Part shown: in pieces, positions 48,477-62,600 of the stretch
Layout of the letters: each line of letters starts with the position of its first letter
Position numbering within the stretch: position 1 is the stretch's first letter
Assembly: GCA_965153355.1 (NCBI GenBank)
Contig: OZ231126.1
Span: 69,998,001-70,062,000 of the forward strand
Reading direction: 5' to 3'
DNA length: 64,000 nucleotides
From: Flaccisagitta enflata
Taxonomy: Eukaryota; Chaetognatha; Sagittoidea; Aphragmophora
Made by a program: the position numbers and the translations under genes
The notes under the pieces: model-generated
Told to the model about the DNA's origin: nothing
Databases searched by the model: none
What the model saw: only the letters and a program-made list of their open reading frames with translations

Positions 48477-48560
48477 GTTTTGTTCTGTTCTGTTCTGTTC
48501 TGTTCTGTTCTGTTTTTTTGTTTGTTTTTTGTTTTGTTTTGTTTTGTTTTGTTGTTTTGT
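48415..48560. repeat. (TTTTG)n and (TTCTG)n
   Basis: Pentanucleotide TTTTG units flank a block of TTCTG units (48481-48512). Confidence 0.93.
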
Positions 48561-48789
48561 TTTTGATGCTTCGCCTTAATCATGGTCTTAACGAGTTTTC
48601 ACCACTTCTTCTAAATTTCTAATACAGATAAAGTCCCAGTATTCATCTTTTACCACTGGCACTGACACCACAATGACTGAAGACTCTCCCCTCATCACCA
48701 CTTCCACAATTTGTTATCACGATGCCCCTTCTGTTTTACACTCCCAATTTATTTTCACGCTTCCACTTCTGTTTTGCACGTCCAATATA

Positions 48790-48976
48790 TCACCTCGCTT
48801 CCACTTCCATTTTAGTCATTTTGGGTCAATTCAAGTCAATTTAGGTCATTTTAAGTTATTCTAGGGCATGAAAATCATTTTATGTCCTTTTTAGTCAAAG
48901 AAATTCAATGAAAGTCATTTCAATCATGCAGTTATACAATAGGGTACTAATGTAAGTCTCGCAGGCGACTTATAGG
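48790..48976 (-). mobile_element. HINE-like element interrupted by hAT, part 1
   Basis: TTTTAGTCATTTTGGGTCA and related 10-bp units are the inverse of the AATGACTTAA core of the 19-400 copy; then GTCTCGCAGGCGACTTATAG. Continues after the hAT at 50595-50611 with GTGTTGGCCTTGTTG, the inverted 5' start. Confidence 0.7.
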
Positions 48977-50586
48977 CAGGCCTGAGCGATTGTATTGGGT
49001 ATTGGTATTGGGTTTACAATATTCTTGTGTATTGGGTTTTCCCAATACATGTAATTTATTTTGTTATTTTCCTAATACAATACAATGCTATACAATATTA
49101 CGAAAAAGTTGATCTGAAGAAAGTGAAATATATGAGAAAAGACTGAAGAGGAAGAGGAAAAGCATTCCTAGGTCTGAGGGAGAACAAAAGAAGTGGAGAA
49201 GGTGAGAGATAAAAGGAGAAGAGGAGGATTTGCTAAGAGTAAAAGTGGGTGAGGGATGAAAAGAGGAAGAGGAAGAAAAACTTATGACAGATTAAGTGGG
49301 TTGGAAATAAAGAAAAAGAAGAAGAATAAGAATCTATGAAAGGAACAATCAGTGGTCAGAAGCTGGAAGGATGAAGAGGAGGAAGAAGAGGAAAAAAAAA
49401 TCTAAAGAAGAAAAAGAGAAAGAGACAAGGAAAGATAAAAAAAGATAAAAACAAGTCATCCAAGGATCGCACATGGTCAGCGGTACCCGATGCCCTGCTT
49501 GGAGTGATTAGCTGAAGTGGAGTGAGAGCAGGGCAGCGGCCCCAAAGGGCCGATGTCCTGTAGGACACAGGGGTGAATTTCCTTACGTCCTGAGAGGGCA
49601 CATTTGGGGTAATTTTCCGTGATATTCATTGGGAATTTTGCATTTTTTTTTTCAATTTTTGTTATTCAATGGGAACTTGAGGTCTGAGAGGCTGGATTTA
49701 AGGCCCAAGAGGCTGGAATGAGGCCCAAGAGGTTGGATTTGAGGCCCAAGAGGCTGAATATGAGGCCCGAGAGGCTGGATTTGAGGCCTGAGAGGCTGGA
49801 TTTGAGGCCTGAGAGGCTGGATTTGAGGCCTGAGAGGCTGGATTTAAGGCCTGAGAGGCTGGATTTGAGGCCTGACAGGCTGGATTTGAGGCCTGAGAGG
49901 CTGGATTTGAGGCCTGAGGGGCTGGATTTAAGGCCTGAGAGGCTGGATTTGAGACCTGAGAGGCTGGATTTGAGGCCTGAGAGGCCAGATTTGAGGCCTG
50001 AGAGGCCGGATATGAGGCCTGAGAGGCTTGAGAAGCTTCCAAGGGGGGGGGGACGTACGGACGGACGTACGGACGGACGTACGTACGTACGGACGGACGT
50101 AAGGAAATTCACCCCTGTGTCCTACAGGACATCGGCCCTTTGGGGCCGCTGCCCAAAAAGAGAATCAGATCCAGACAAAAAAAAAGAAAAAAATAGATAA
50201 GTTCAAAAAAAAAAAAAAGATACTAAGGATAAAGACAGATTAACAAAAAAATGAAATAAAACTTTTATCAAAATGAAAAGAAATATGAAATTTTTTCAGC
50301 TCTTCTTAAATAACAAAATATTTATTTGATAATTAAAATTATTATATTTTTTTCATAACATTTCTATCATCCAACTATAATTAGATATATATTACTACTT
50401 ATTACTTATCATTAAAGCTATATAAAATCATATATATATTGTATTGTATTGTATGCTATGATAATATAATGTATACAATCTTAATGGATATTGTATTGTA
50501 TTGGTATTGTATTGTATTGTCCCAATACTAGAAAGTATTGTATTGGTATTGTATAGTTGACAAAAATGCTATATAGCTCAGGCCTG
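48977..50586. mobile_element. Nonautonomous hAT element with 8-bp TSD
   Basis: Ends CAGGCCTGAGC and GCTCAGGCCTG are perfect 11-bp inverted repeats. They are flanked by the identical octamer CTTATAGG at 48969-48976 and 50587-50594. An 8-bp target duplication with CAGGC-type ends is the hAT hallmark. The subterminal parts consist of TATTGGGTATTGG-type and TGTATTG-type repeats. No transposase frame. A composite element (49453-50160) is nested inside. Confidence 0.92.
49453..50160. mobile_element. TIR-minisatellite composite nested in hAT
   Basis: Left: GTCATCCAAGGATCGCACAT, GGTCAGCGGTACCCGATGCC, then GGGCAGCGGCCCCAAAGGGC and CTGTAGGACACAGGGGTGAA. Interior: about 16 units of GGCCTGAGAGGCTGGATTTG (49680-50035), a G run, and an ACGTACGGACGG repeat (50053-50100). 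Right: the left 50-bp block in inverted form, ending GGCCGCTGCCC. All reading of this array as protein is spurious. Confidence 0.8.
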
Positions 50587-50737
50587 CTTATAGGTGTTGG
50601 CCTTGTTGATTTGTTATCACGCCTCCACTTCCGTTCTTCAATTCCCCATCAATTCTTGTTTTGAGCCTCTTTTGCTTTTGTCCTTTTCCAGACTCAATTT
50701 GGTTAAAAATGGCGTCAAAAATAGTTCCACTGTGCGC

Positions 50738-52320
<1,583 letters not shown>

Positions 52321-52321
52321 C

Positions 52322-52322
<1 letters not shown>

Positions 52323-52402
<80 letters not shown>
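52323..52402. repeat. (CT)n microsatellite
   Basis: About 38 CT units. Confidence 0.96.
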
Positions 52403-52405
<3 letters not shown>

Positions 52406-52556
52406 TACACACAAATTGGGTACAATTTTTAACACGATAGATTTATAAAGAAGAAATTCCTGTCGAATTCTGTAAAAGAATGAAAGAATTGACACGTGAT
52501 GTCGATCTCCGATCTTCTGAACTTCTTGACCAAGTCAAACTTGACCACAACTGTAT

Positions 52557-53003
52557 TACGTACAATTTTTTTTTTTATAAGAGACCAATTTATAAGAGAC
52601 ATAAGCCTGAGATTTGCCGAAATTTTAAGAACAAAATAAGAGAATGCCCAGGCCCAGGCTGAGATTCAGCTTCGGCCATTTTCGAAAACAATTTTATTCA
52701 AGTTTCTTATCTAAAAAATGAATTTAATTCAAATTTTTCAGAAACAGGTTGTTTATCTTTAAAAATAACTTCTTTTCTTAGTTTGCCTATGAAATCAGGC
52801 ATTTTACTTAAAAAAATATGCTAATTATCAAGTTTAGGATACAACTGCTTTAAATAAGGTATTTTTATACAATTTAGACATTTATGATCATCGAACAAAT
52901 TAAGAACACTTTAAGAGAATTTCAGGCTGAAAACAGACAAAAATTTAAGAACACCCAGGCTAACTTCAAAAAGCTGTCTCTTATAAAAAAAAAGTGTATT
53001 GTA
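52557..53003. mobile_element. Possible TIR element, ATAAGAGAC ends
   Basis: TACAATTTTTTTTTTTATAA then GAGAC at 52561, and the inverse GTCTCTTATAAAAAAAAAG with TGTATTGTA at 52975. Interior has repeated AATTTAAGAACA and CCAGGCT motifs. No duplication at the flanks was found. Confidence 0.4.
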
Positions 53004-53009
53004 AGTCGC

Positions 53010-53510
53010 TCCATTCAAAAATTCTAGTCGTTGCCCTTGCTAAAGAGTTTTGTTTTATATTCATGAGATCTAAAAGAGTGTTGATTTCACCACCTTTAAA
53101 ATTTCAGAGGCAAGTTTGGAGAAAGAAATTTTTTTTCGGGTTTTACGGACTAAACGTTCACGGCAGTAGGACTGTAGATAAAACAGTAAAAAATGTACTG
53201 TAAAATTTACGGCCTTATATGATCTTTTTGAATTCGATTGAAAAAAAAAAAGATTATTGTCATTTATGGTAATATCATAAAAAAAACTTTTGGCATGAGT
53301 CGAATTGTCTTTACTAAACGCAGTGGTTTTAATTCCTACATTTCCTCCTATGACCCTACCAGTAATGGCGGCTGTCGCCGTGAGGAAAAAAGTCGTAAAC
53401 ATTAGTCACTTTTCACCATGCTTTTATCTTCAGTCACTAATTTCTTTTTTATTTGTTAGATCAAATGAAAAGCAGTATAATGTATTGATTGCACTGAAAA
53501 TCAAAGATAA
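53010..53510. other. No recognised feature
   Basis: Unique AT-rich sequence. Confidence 0.45.
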
Positions 53511-53514
53511 ATAG

Positions 53515-53940
53515 AACTGAGCCTAATGAGCTAGATGAGATAAGATAATCAAAATATTTCAACCAGACAACCAGCTTTGCTCACTGACATGCTTTCTTGT
53601 ATTTGCATGCTTAAATCAAAACATTGATTCATTCATCCTTTTTTAAATCAGAGAAAAAGAGCAAGCTAAATGAGTTAAATGAGCCAGAATACTTAAAAAC
53701 ACCCTCACAGATGAGCAGCTCTGCTCACTGACATGTTTTTTTATTTGCTTGGTTAAACAAGTAAGAAAATATTTTATTCATTTATTGTATTTGAAATCAG
53801 AAAGAATAGACTGAGCTAAGTGAGCTAAATGAGCTAAAATGTTCAAAAATGCCCTCATAGATGAGCAGCTGTGCTCATAAACATTTTCTTTGTATTTGCA
53901 TGCTCAAATAAACATAAATACACTCCTTTATTGATCCTGC
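53515..53940. repeat. Three diverged copies of a ~147-bp unit
   Basis: Each unit has GAGCTAAATGAGCTA-type sequence, GCCCTCA-AGATGAGCAGC, GCTCACTGACATG and a T-rich end; anchors at about 53569, 53712 and 53862. Confidence 0.75.
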
Positions 53941-53944
53941 AAAA

Positions 53945-54672
53945 AAAAAATTTCATTCAATTTTTTTGTTAGTAGATCTTTAAAAAATCAAAGCGCGAAA
54001 AATATTTGGAGTAGAGCATTCTGCTTGGCCCCAAATGAAAGGGGATTATTAAATTTACTTACCCTATTGGTTTCATTGAAAGCCCCAATCAGCCGGATGA
54101 GATGCCTAACTTCCCCATCAGAAAATGAAGACCCTGTTTCTCTTGAATATGTCAAAAATTCGAAGACTGACTTCGACTTTTTTCCCAATCAGTCAAGAGG
54201 AGGGGTGCCAAAAGAATTGATAATAATTTTGTTTTTATTAAATTTATATCTAATCAAGATAAATACATTGTTGAAACATTTTTTTGGCCTTAGCCTAAGC
54301 CTTAGCCATAACTACCTTGCAAAAAAAAAAACATTTCATAGAAAAATATAAATTTTGAATAAACATCTGCCCCCTGCATCCCGCCTCTGCCATCAGCCCC
54401 TTTCCACCCCCCCCCCCCCTTCAACCCCATTCCCAGGCCAAATTGTTGTAAGGAAATGGCAAGCAGGAAGAAATATTGGAATGGGCGATGACCCTTCGGT
54501 CTCTCTTTTTGGCCAAAGTGTCCAACGTTGCCAATATGGGTCAGGCAGCATTGATTCTTTTCCCCCGAGCCTCATTTTTTCCCTTTGCCTAGTTTTTACT
54601 TCTTTTATGTGGCTATCAGCCAATTGGTAAATCTGACTTTCAGACCTTTGTCTTTCTCCCTCTGTCTGTCCG

Positions 54673-54714
<42 letters not shown>

Positions 54715-54760
54715 TGTCACTGTCTCTATCCGGTAAAAATCTCATTATCATCTATGCGCG
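53945..54760. other. No recognised gene
   Basis: Unique sequence with a short CT repeat at 54677-54709. Starts with TAGATCTTTAAAAAATCA, also present at 29643. Confidence 0.45.
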
Positions 54761-54764
54761 TTTT

Positions 54765-55500
54765 TTGGGCAGCGGCCCCAAAGGGGACAAAGTCCTGTAG
54801 AACACAGGGTAATCTGTCTGTCCATATGTACATCTGCTATTTACGCTTCTTTGAAGTTCACGTTTTCCCTTTTTGGGCAGCGGCCCTAAAGGGCCGATAT
54901 CCTGTAGGACACAGTGGTGAATTTCCAGACGTCGCTCCATACATCCGCCTGTTTGTCCGTACATTTGTCCATCTGTCCCCCCCCTGAGACTGTTCAGGCC
55001 TCCAATCAGCCCCCTCAGACCCCAAATTAGCCCCTTCAGAGCCCATATCAGTCCTCTCAGGCCCCAAATCAGCCCTTTCAGACCCCAAATCAGCCCTCAC
55101 AGGCTCCAAATCAGCCTTCTCAGGCCCCAAATCAGCCCTCTCAGGCCCAAAATCAACCCTCTTAGACCCCAAACCAACTCTCTCAGATCAAAAATTAGCC
55201 CTCCCTAGACCCAAAATCAGCCCACTCAGGCCCAAAATCAACTATCTGAGGTCCAAAATCAGCCCTCAAATTTTTCCTCTCAAGTCGTAAAGATGCCCTC
55301 TTCCCTGATCTCATATGAGCCCTTGGACCTCCTTCACCAAGCGATCAAATGCCCTAAATCATGCTCCCTCAGAACGTCTTGAAATTCACCCCTGTGTCCT
55401 ACAGAACACCGGCCCTTTGGGGCCGCTGCCCTGTTCTCACTCTACTCTTTCAGCTGATCACTTTAAGCAGGGCATCGGGTACCGCTGACCATGTGCGATC
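54765..55500. mobile_element. TIR-minisatellite composite element
   Basis: A partial left block GGGCAGCGGCCCCAAAGGGG at 54768 and a second, fuller one at 54878 (GGGCAGCGGCCCTAAAGGGC, CTGTAGGACACAG). Interior: about 14 units of CCCAAATCAGCCCTCTCAGG (55000-55265). Right end: ATTCACCCCTGTGTCCTACA, GGGGCCGCTGCCCTG, GGGTACCGCTGACCATGTGC, GATCCTTGGATGA, the inverse of the 49453 left end. Confidence 0.78.
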
Positions 55501-55504
55501 CTTG

Positions 55505-56050
55505 GATGAATAGTTTTCAATACTTCAATTTCTCACGTTCTTGAACTTGGGAACTAATAGCAAGGTAAATTACGAGGTATGACATGTAAGCATATAAAAT
55601 GTGAGTATTGACTCCACGATACTCATGAGACCGTTCTAAGAGAGATGGACGAATCTACATGTGACGTGTTCCGAACGAAGTGATGCCATCAGTTATGGCA
55701 TCACCATTATTTTCGTTCCCACAAACATGTCTGGCCTGTCTGTTCTACGTTTTCTTAGTTGAAAAAAAAAAAAAAAAAAAAAAAAACAACTTGAAAAATA
55801 GCAAAACAGCATTCACGCTGTTGGTGAACATGTTTTGCTGGGCTTGAAATGACTTCGGTACGAAATTGAGCGCCGTGTTTTCTGCGTTATTTCTACGCTT
55901 CCTCGGTCATACTTATATAAATGGCCAGTGATGTGGTCACTGATCATTGGTCCGGACACCGATTCATTATGGAACCAATAAGACGAAGTCACGTTTGAGA
56001 GCTGAGAGATCCGGATTCCGGATGAAACACGTTAAAAGATGTGGACTATA
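55505..56050. other. No recognised feature
   Basis: Unique sequence with poly-A at 55761-55785. Confidence 0.45.
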
Positions 56051-56055
56051 CGGCC

Positions 56056-56343
56056 GGGACCCTAATAAGAGCGGAGGAGGGACCCAATTGTTACGTGCCC
56101 CCCCTACAGCTCACATGGTTCATTCAATTTCCTCACTTTAAATGACGGTTGACACCTTAGGTGAATACAATTGGCGCCACCGTGGCGATTTTTCAATTTC
56201 CCTGAGAAATCGCCGCGGTGGCGCCATTTCTATCCACCTAAGGTGTCAACCGCCACTGCAATTGTGGAAATTGATTGAACCATGTGAACTGTATGGGGGG
56301 CATGTAACACTTAGGGTCCCTCCTCCGCTCTTATTAGGGTCCC
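56056..56343. mobile_element. Palindromic foldback MITE
   Basis: Starts GGGACCCTAATAAGAGCGGA and ends with its exact inverse; the 30-bp terminal arms are perfect. Inner arms also pair: GGTTGACACCTTAGGTG with CACCTAAGGTGTCAACC, and TGGCGCCACCG with CGGTGGCGCCA, so nearly the whole 288 bp folds into one hairpin. No coding capacity; target duplication not clear. Confidence 0.9.
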
Positions 56344-56493
56344 GTCTGTAGAGAGATCAGAGTCGCGCGTGGATCGGATTCATGGTCAGCGCTTCCCGTT
56401 GCTCTACTCAATTGGTGTAGCAAGGAGCAGGGTAGCAGCTCCCTCAGGCTTCTTTCAGGTTCTACAGATCATATCAGAGGCCTCAGTAGACTA

Positions 56494-57452
56494 CAGGGTT
56501 TTTCACGCCAAAACGCCGATTACAAAACGACGTTTCTCAGCCCCTAGACATGATAATTGATTTCTGAAAAATGGTCTAAATAGCTCTTGAGCTCCGATTT
56601 TGTTATCTAAAATTGTGATGGTTTGATTTCTAGTGGTTTACCCGTCATAGATGAGTAAATAAATCCTCCAAGTGCCATTAAGTTATTACTTCGAGAAAGC
56701 AAAGCTTCGTCCTTGGGCCATATCAAAGCAATAATTCAGTCTAAATTTCAAATTGATTTAAATTAGTTACCTTTGGTAGAATATGTGAGCTGAAAAAATA
56801 CCATGCAGTTGCATAGGATTCTTTATTTGAAATTAAACTGTTCAAAGACGTTTTTCCCAGTGTTGCAGCTTCACATGTGTTCTTCCTCCTTATGGTCCTT
56901 ATATTGTTCCACGAGTAAGCTGGTTGGTCAGTCCGTTAGTTGGTAAAGCCTACTGTTTGTACTCAAACATCATTTTGGTAATCGTCAGCATTTTGAGCGT
57001 CTTCACCTTCGCCAGCTTGTGGAAATTGATGGTTAGGGCGCTCCTCCATGATCTCATGGGGCCCATTTTCACCACCGAGTATCATCAACTTTGGAGAAGC
57101 ACTGCTTCGAAATGAATGAGGACCTCGGGTTGGTCGCATTTTAAAGAGCAAAGAGAGATCTTTAAATAGGGACCAATCTGAGGTCTGTAACTTTATTTGT
57201 TTAGAAGCAGTGGTCCCTTCAAGTTGATGCTTGTTTCACGGAGCAGAGTATTAATTTTTTTTAAATGGAAAAATCGAGTTCTTTAAAAAAAGACTACTAA
57301 TGGGTGAACGTCATGGATTCTAACCATAAACAAAGTCAACAGATAAAATCGGAGCTCACGAGCTGTACAAACCTTTTTTCAGAATTTAATTCTTATATCT
57401 AGCAGCCGTAAAATTTCGTTTTGTAATCGGCGTTTTGGCGTGAAAAACCCTG
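56494..57452. mobile_element. Tc1/mariner-type MITE, 959 bp
   Basis: Ends CAGGGTTTTTCACGCCAAAA and its inverse. With the TA dinucleotides on each side (56492-56493, 57453-57454) the identical inverted segment is 38 bp. TA target duplication and CAGGG ends indicate Tc1/mariner. Short frames inside show no recognisable transposase, so it is nonautonomous or decayed. Confidence 0.85.
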
Positions 57453-57454
57453 TA

Positions 57455-58279
<825 letters not shown>

Positions 58280-58284
58280 ACTGA

Positions 58285-58848
58285 CAGAGAGACTAAGAGA
58301 CAGTAAAAGAAAGACAGAGACGCACCGACGGTACGAAGGGTAATTGTCGGAAAATCCAGCTATTGTCAGGGTTTGTAGATTTTCATTTGTCATATCCTTA
58401 ATATTTCATCCTGGTTATAAGTGAATCGTTGGCGCGAGTCAAATCATTTTTTCATACAATCCATCAATCTTTTTTTTTTCGTTTGACGGAAAACCGATGA
58501 AATCCGTTTAGCTTACAGATCGAGAAAATAGAGAAATATTTCGAAAGTTTCTATCAACCAGAGGCAATCGACAAGGAAAAATAAGTATAACATCAAAGGA
58601 GGGAGGGGGGGGGGGGAGAAATCTGCCCTTAAAACAGTTACATGAACAGGTAATTGTTACTAGTATTATGTAAGACTTTCTAATATATCCTACCAGGGGT
58701 AACATGAAAATCATGAAAATCACCCGTTTCAAACCAATACCTGAAAAGGGGAAAGAGGAACAACGCGAGCCGATAAATCGAGAAAGAACGGAACAAGGAA
58801 TGATAAAAGGCTTGTTAAAACTGCACACTACCCTCTCATGGCAAGATA
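58285..58848. other. No recognised feature
   Basis: Unique sequence with a G run at 58603-58617. Confidence 0.45.
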
Positions 58849-59304
58849 AGGTGAAAAGTAACATTGCCTTAGGTTTTTTTTATAGTTTTGTACAGAATCT
58901 GGGCTCTATCTACTGGAAATAATGAAGATAAAATCTTGTCAAGAGCGTTTTTTTAGATTTTTTTAAAAATTGACGGTTTTTTGCTTTATCTTACATGTAG
59001 ATTCTACTAGGCACTTTGAAAATTTTTTTTGTCAGTATATTTGAATGCCTGATGAAATTTTCATTCATTTGATAGGTTGCAAATGAATGAAAATTTTTTT
59101 TCAAGAATACAAATTTGCTTACAAAAATCATTTTTGAAATACCCAGTTGAATCGTCAAGCAAAACAAGGCTAAAACCCATCAGTTTTTGTGAAAATCTCA
59201 AAAAACGCTCCTGACAAGATTTTATCTTCATTAGTTCCAGTAAATAGAGCTCAGATTCCATACAAAACAATAAAAAAAAACTACAGCAAGGTTACTTCTC
59301 ACCT
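58849..59304. mobile_element. Foldback element, ~135-bp arms
   Basis: The left arm (58849-58985: AGGTGAAAAGTAAC, GGGCTCTATCTACTGGAA, GATAAAATCTTGTCA) is matched by its inverse at 59165-59304 at roughly 85% by eye. The loop holds a smaller hairpin around ATTTTCATTCATTTG. No coding capacity. Confidence 0.75.
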
Positions 59305-59466
59305 GATCTCGTTGTGAGAAGGCAGTGCAGTGTGCATGAAATAGGACTTCGGAATTTTAGATCAGTATACGGAGAAATTTGACGGGAAATGAAGAAGAAA
59401 AAGAAAAGAAAAACACCGAAGAGGAAAAGAAATGGGAAAGTGAAAAAGAAGGTTGTGAATTCATAA

Positions 59467-59686
59467 ACAAGTGACGCGGGGTCACAATATAGTTGCGGAC
59501 GGGTGGGCAGGGGCATCCAGCCCCCATCAAGACCCTAACACTCAAACATACACAAAAAGTATCGCAAACGCTCGTTTACCCCACTTTTCAACTCGATCAC
59601 CATGACGGACCAACGGACCGATGGACCGACGGACCAACAGACAGACGGACAAAGCCTCTTTTAGAGTTGCGTGTCCGCAACTAAAA
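59467..59686 (+). mobile_element. HINE-like element, GTTGCGGAC subfamily
   Basis: ACAAGTGACGCGGGGTCACA, GTTGCGGACGGGTGGGCAGG, GGCATCCAGCCCCCATC, core GGACCGATGGACC, AAAGCCTCTTTTAGAGTTGC, GTGTCCGCAACTAAAAA. A good reference copy for this subfamily. Confidence 0.8.
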
Positions 59687-59689
59687 AGT

Positions 59690-61055
59690 CACTTTGTCGA
59701 GAATCGGTTGGATATCAGTCATGCCAGGCGTTGAATTCACATCGTGTTATCAGTTTTCTTTTTCTTTATTTCATTTCAACTGCTAACTTGACTGATGCCC
59801 CACATGTAACCACTGTAATGTGACGCTTTACAAACCAAAACCACTTCCTTATTGAAACCCCAAATTAACAGCATGAGCAAAAAATTTTGCACTTACATAT
59901 TAGTGTAGAAACAGCACTTCTAGATGCTTTGAAAAGATGAAATTTGGATCATAACCCCCAAAAGTTTTATTGCACAGTAGTATGGGCCGTCATTCACTTT
60001 TTCTATTGCTATTCCCATAATAAGGCATCAACGTTGGACCGCACAATCAGATTTTGCAAGAATTTTACAGGCCAAATTTAGAGTGATCGAAACTCCTCTT
60101 AGTCAAGTGTTTTTGTCATGCTAGGCGTCCCCTGCTAGTCATTGTCGTACGAAACAAGTTACCGTTATGTCAGATAGTCATACCCATTGATGATTGGTTC
60201 ACAGGATTAGAATTGACCCAACAAAATGAACAAAAACTGATGCCACTTGATCAAGAGAACATTCAAAATCATGGCACGTAGACTACATGTGACCATCATA
60301 ATGATTCATTTTCCAGACCTCATCTATTGACTTTAGCCATCAGTATTGGCTCATTAGTATTCTAAATCACAGAAATTAGGTATTTGATTATTATCATAGT
60401 GATATTTGCCCTGCATTGCAATATTTTTCAATGCTTTATCAGAGTTGTGCAACATTTTTTGCTCATACTGTTACGTCTCTTCCATTCATTTCTTGTCGCA
60501 TTTCCCCCACTCCCCTCCGTTTCTGTATCCCCTCAATGAGTATTTCCTTGACAGGCTTTTTCCCCTTTTATCACCTCGATTCACATCCTCTGCCTTTTAT
60601 TTCTTCTTTGTAATTGTCATTTTGAGTCTTATCATCCACCACAAAAGACTTACCACCTAAGACCGAACTATAATGACTTTCCATGCCAGGATTGCTTCTC
60701 CTTAAAAGCTGTTCTTCTTCCATTGACATGCCTTAACGTCTTTCCCTAATCCTGCATCCCACTCACGAGGTTAGGCATTCTTGCAACCACTCACGAGGAA
60801 AGACATTGCTTGTCCAGACATGTTAACTTCCCTTTCTCTCCCTTCCAGCTTCAGCTTTCTGATTAACTCAGTTCCTGGATTCTTGTTCTTTTTTAGGTTT
60901 GTCTCATCATAATTGATTCCCTTCTCTTGAGTATCTGTTCCTCGTCTCTTTTTTTCCCCCTCAATCTTGTTTCCATGTCAGAAGTTCTCCTGATCGATAG
61001 CGATCTTTTTCCACAAATTTTCACTACATGTTAAGGATCCCTTTCAGCTTCTTTA
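59690..61055. other. No recognised feature
   Basis: Unique sequence; CACTCACGAGG is repeated at 60768 and 60788. No gene signal on either strand. Confidence 0.45.
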
Positions 61056-61059
61056 ACTA

Positions 61060-61295
61060 AGGGCGTGTTTCTAGTGAACGCCAAAAACGCGTTTCTTCCT
61101 GTGAAACGCGATAACAGTGTAAACACATATTCAAGAATTTCAACCATCCCACGAGGGAGTGAGCGATGTGAGTGAGGAAGCCTGTGAACGGAGCGGAGCG
61201 CTGCGGAGCGAGTGAGCGGAGTGAGCGGTGCGAGCGAACGAACATAGCGAGTGACTCGTTCAAAACGCGGTTGTCTCTGACTAGAAACGCCCCCT
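61060..61295 (+). mobile_element. TIR MITE family M, copy 4
   Basis: AGGGCGTGTTTCTAGTGAAC to ACTAGAAACGCCCCCT; the shortest copy, with a reduced internal GAGCG repeat. Confidence 0.85.
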
Positions 61296-61414
61296 AAGTA
61301 CATCGATGGGTTGAATGCACGCGGCGCTATTCCCCTGTTATTATACAGGTCAATTGACTGATTCTGTCACAAATACGGCCTTGTTCTTTACAAGCGGTTC
61401 CTTACTTTTATCAT

Positions 61415-61639
61415 ATTTTTAGCCGCGTGCTACGCGACTCTCCACCCCGCTTTGTCGGTCCGTCCGTCGGTCCATCGGTCCGTCGGTCCGTCCATCCGTC
61501 CGTCCGTCACACTTTACTTTTTTGTGTTTTTTTTTTGTGGTTCTTGGCCCCACTGCTCCTGCCCAAATGATCTGGTAACCTCGATTACGGCTCCTGCCCA
61601 CCCGCACGCGACTGGGGTAGCCGTGTATCCGACCTTGTT
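61415..61639 (-). mobile_element. HINE-like element, minus strand
   Basis: Reverse complement starts ACAAGGTCGGATACACGGCT with AGTCGCGTGCGGGTGGGCAG, then the GGAC/GGACCGAC core, then the 3' stem from AGTCGCGTAGCACGCGGCTA. Closely related to the copies at 13425 and 23484. Confidence 0.77.
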
Positions 61640-61644
61640 TTCTT

Positions 61645-62355
61645 ATCAAGTATTTTTATGAAGAGCACACTTCATTTCAAATGAATGTCAAGAGATTCTG
61701 TTTTTTTACTCAATATTCAATCAACATGACATGTTTCTCTATGTTTGACATTCATGAGGTTCTTCAGTTTACTTTGTTATCTGATCTCATGACATCATTG
61801 ACATGTACTCTCAAATTACAAGGGCCAGATGACTTTTAACAGTATCTTTATTGTAAATTGTTTAAATTTATTTCGGTGGCGTAATTTCTGTTTAATGGGG
61901 AAAATTTCCACAAAATTAAAGTACTTTTTTGAAAATTCCTCTCATTCGTTTCTAAATGTATTTGTTCCTTTTTCACGGTCATGGGCAAAATGGTCGTTTT
62001 GTCGGGTTGCTTTTAGGTCAGTCCATCATTTCACTACGTCGTTATCGAAAATATTCAAAGCATTCATCATGTTTTTTTTCAACAAAAACTACCTTAATAC
62101 CCCCCACGATTGATTAGACTTCAAAGTACATATCGCCGTAGTAGTGAAAATACACATCCCCACTTTTTTTTTAAAAAGGGGAAAATAATCATTCTTTCGC
62201 GTAGGAATTGACACAAATGGCTCCACCAAACGAGCCAATCCAATGTGAGTAATGATGCTTTGACATTCGCGTATACGGTAAAGTGTGATAATTAATATTC
62301 GCGTTCGGAGTGCAGGATCAATGTCAATGCCAATAGCCCACCTACGATAAAAGAT
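61645..62355. other. No recognised feature
   Basis: Unique AT-rich sequence. Confidence 0.45.
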
Positions 62356-62361
62356 TTCAAC

Positions 62362-62600
62362 AAGGCTGGATACATGAGTGCCTTACCTGCTGACCAATCA
62401 CCTTAAGCGGTTGTAGAATCCTACACAGATTGAAAAAAATGAAACAAGCCAAACACAAGAAATCAATTGCGGACGGTTGGGAAGGGGTAAAACACCTGAG
62501 AATAAAACAAAAAGTCACCAAGGTTGTAATAGCAAAAAAAGTATTACTGACAAATGGACCTACCGGCCGACGAACGAGCTGCGTGCCCACTTTGAAAAAC
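62362..62600 (+). mobile_element. HINE-like remnant
   Basis: AACAAGGCTGGATACATGAG, GCGGACGGTTGGGAAGGGG, GACAAATGGACC core remnant and GAGCTGCGTGCCCAC. Strongly decayed. Confidence 0.45.

Noticed and set aside
49666-50112. Frames of about 115-160 residues over the 49680-50035 array
   Set aside because: Open in three frames on both strands because the 20-bp unit lacks stops; it is a minisatellite in a transposable element.
53070-53402. 110-residue minus-strand frame
   Set aside because: AT-rich, no recognisable family, no splice or start context.
56924-57151. Opposed 62-63 residue frames inside the mariner MITE as a transposase
   Set aside because: No catalytic DDE/DDD spacing or helix-turn-helix could be recognised; too short.
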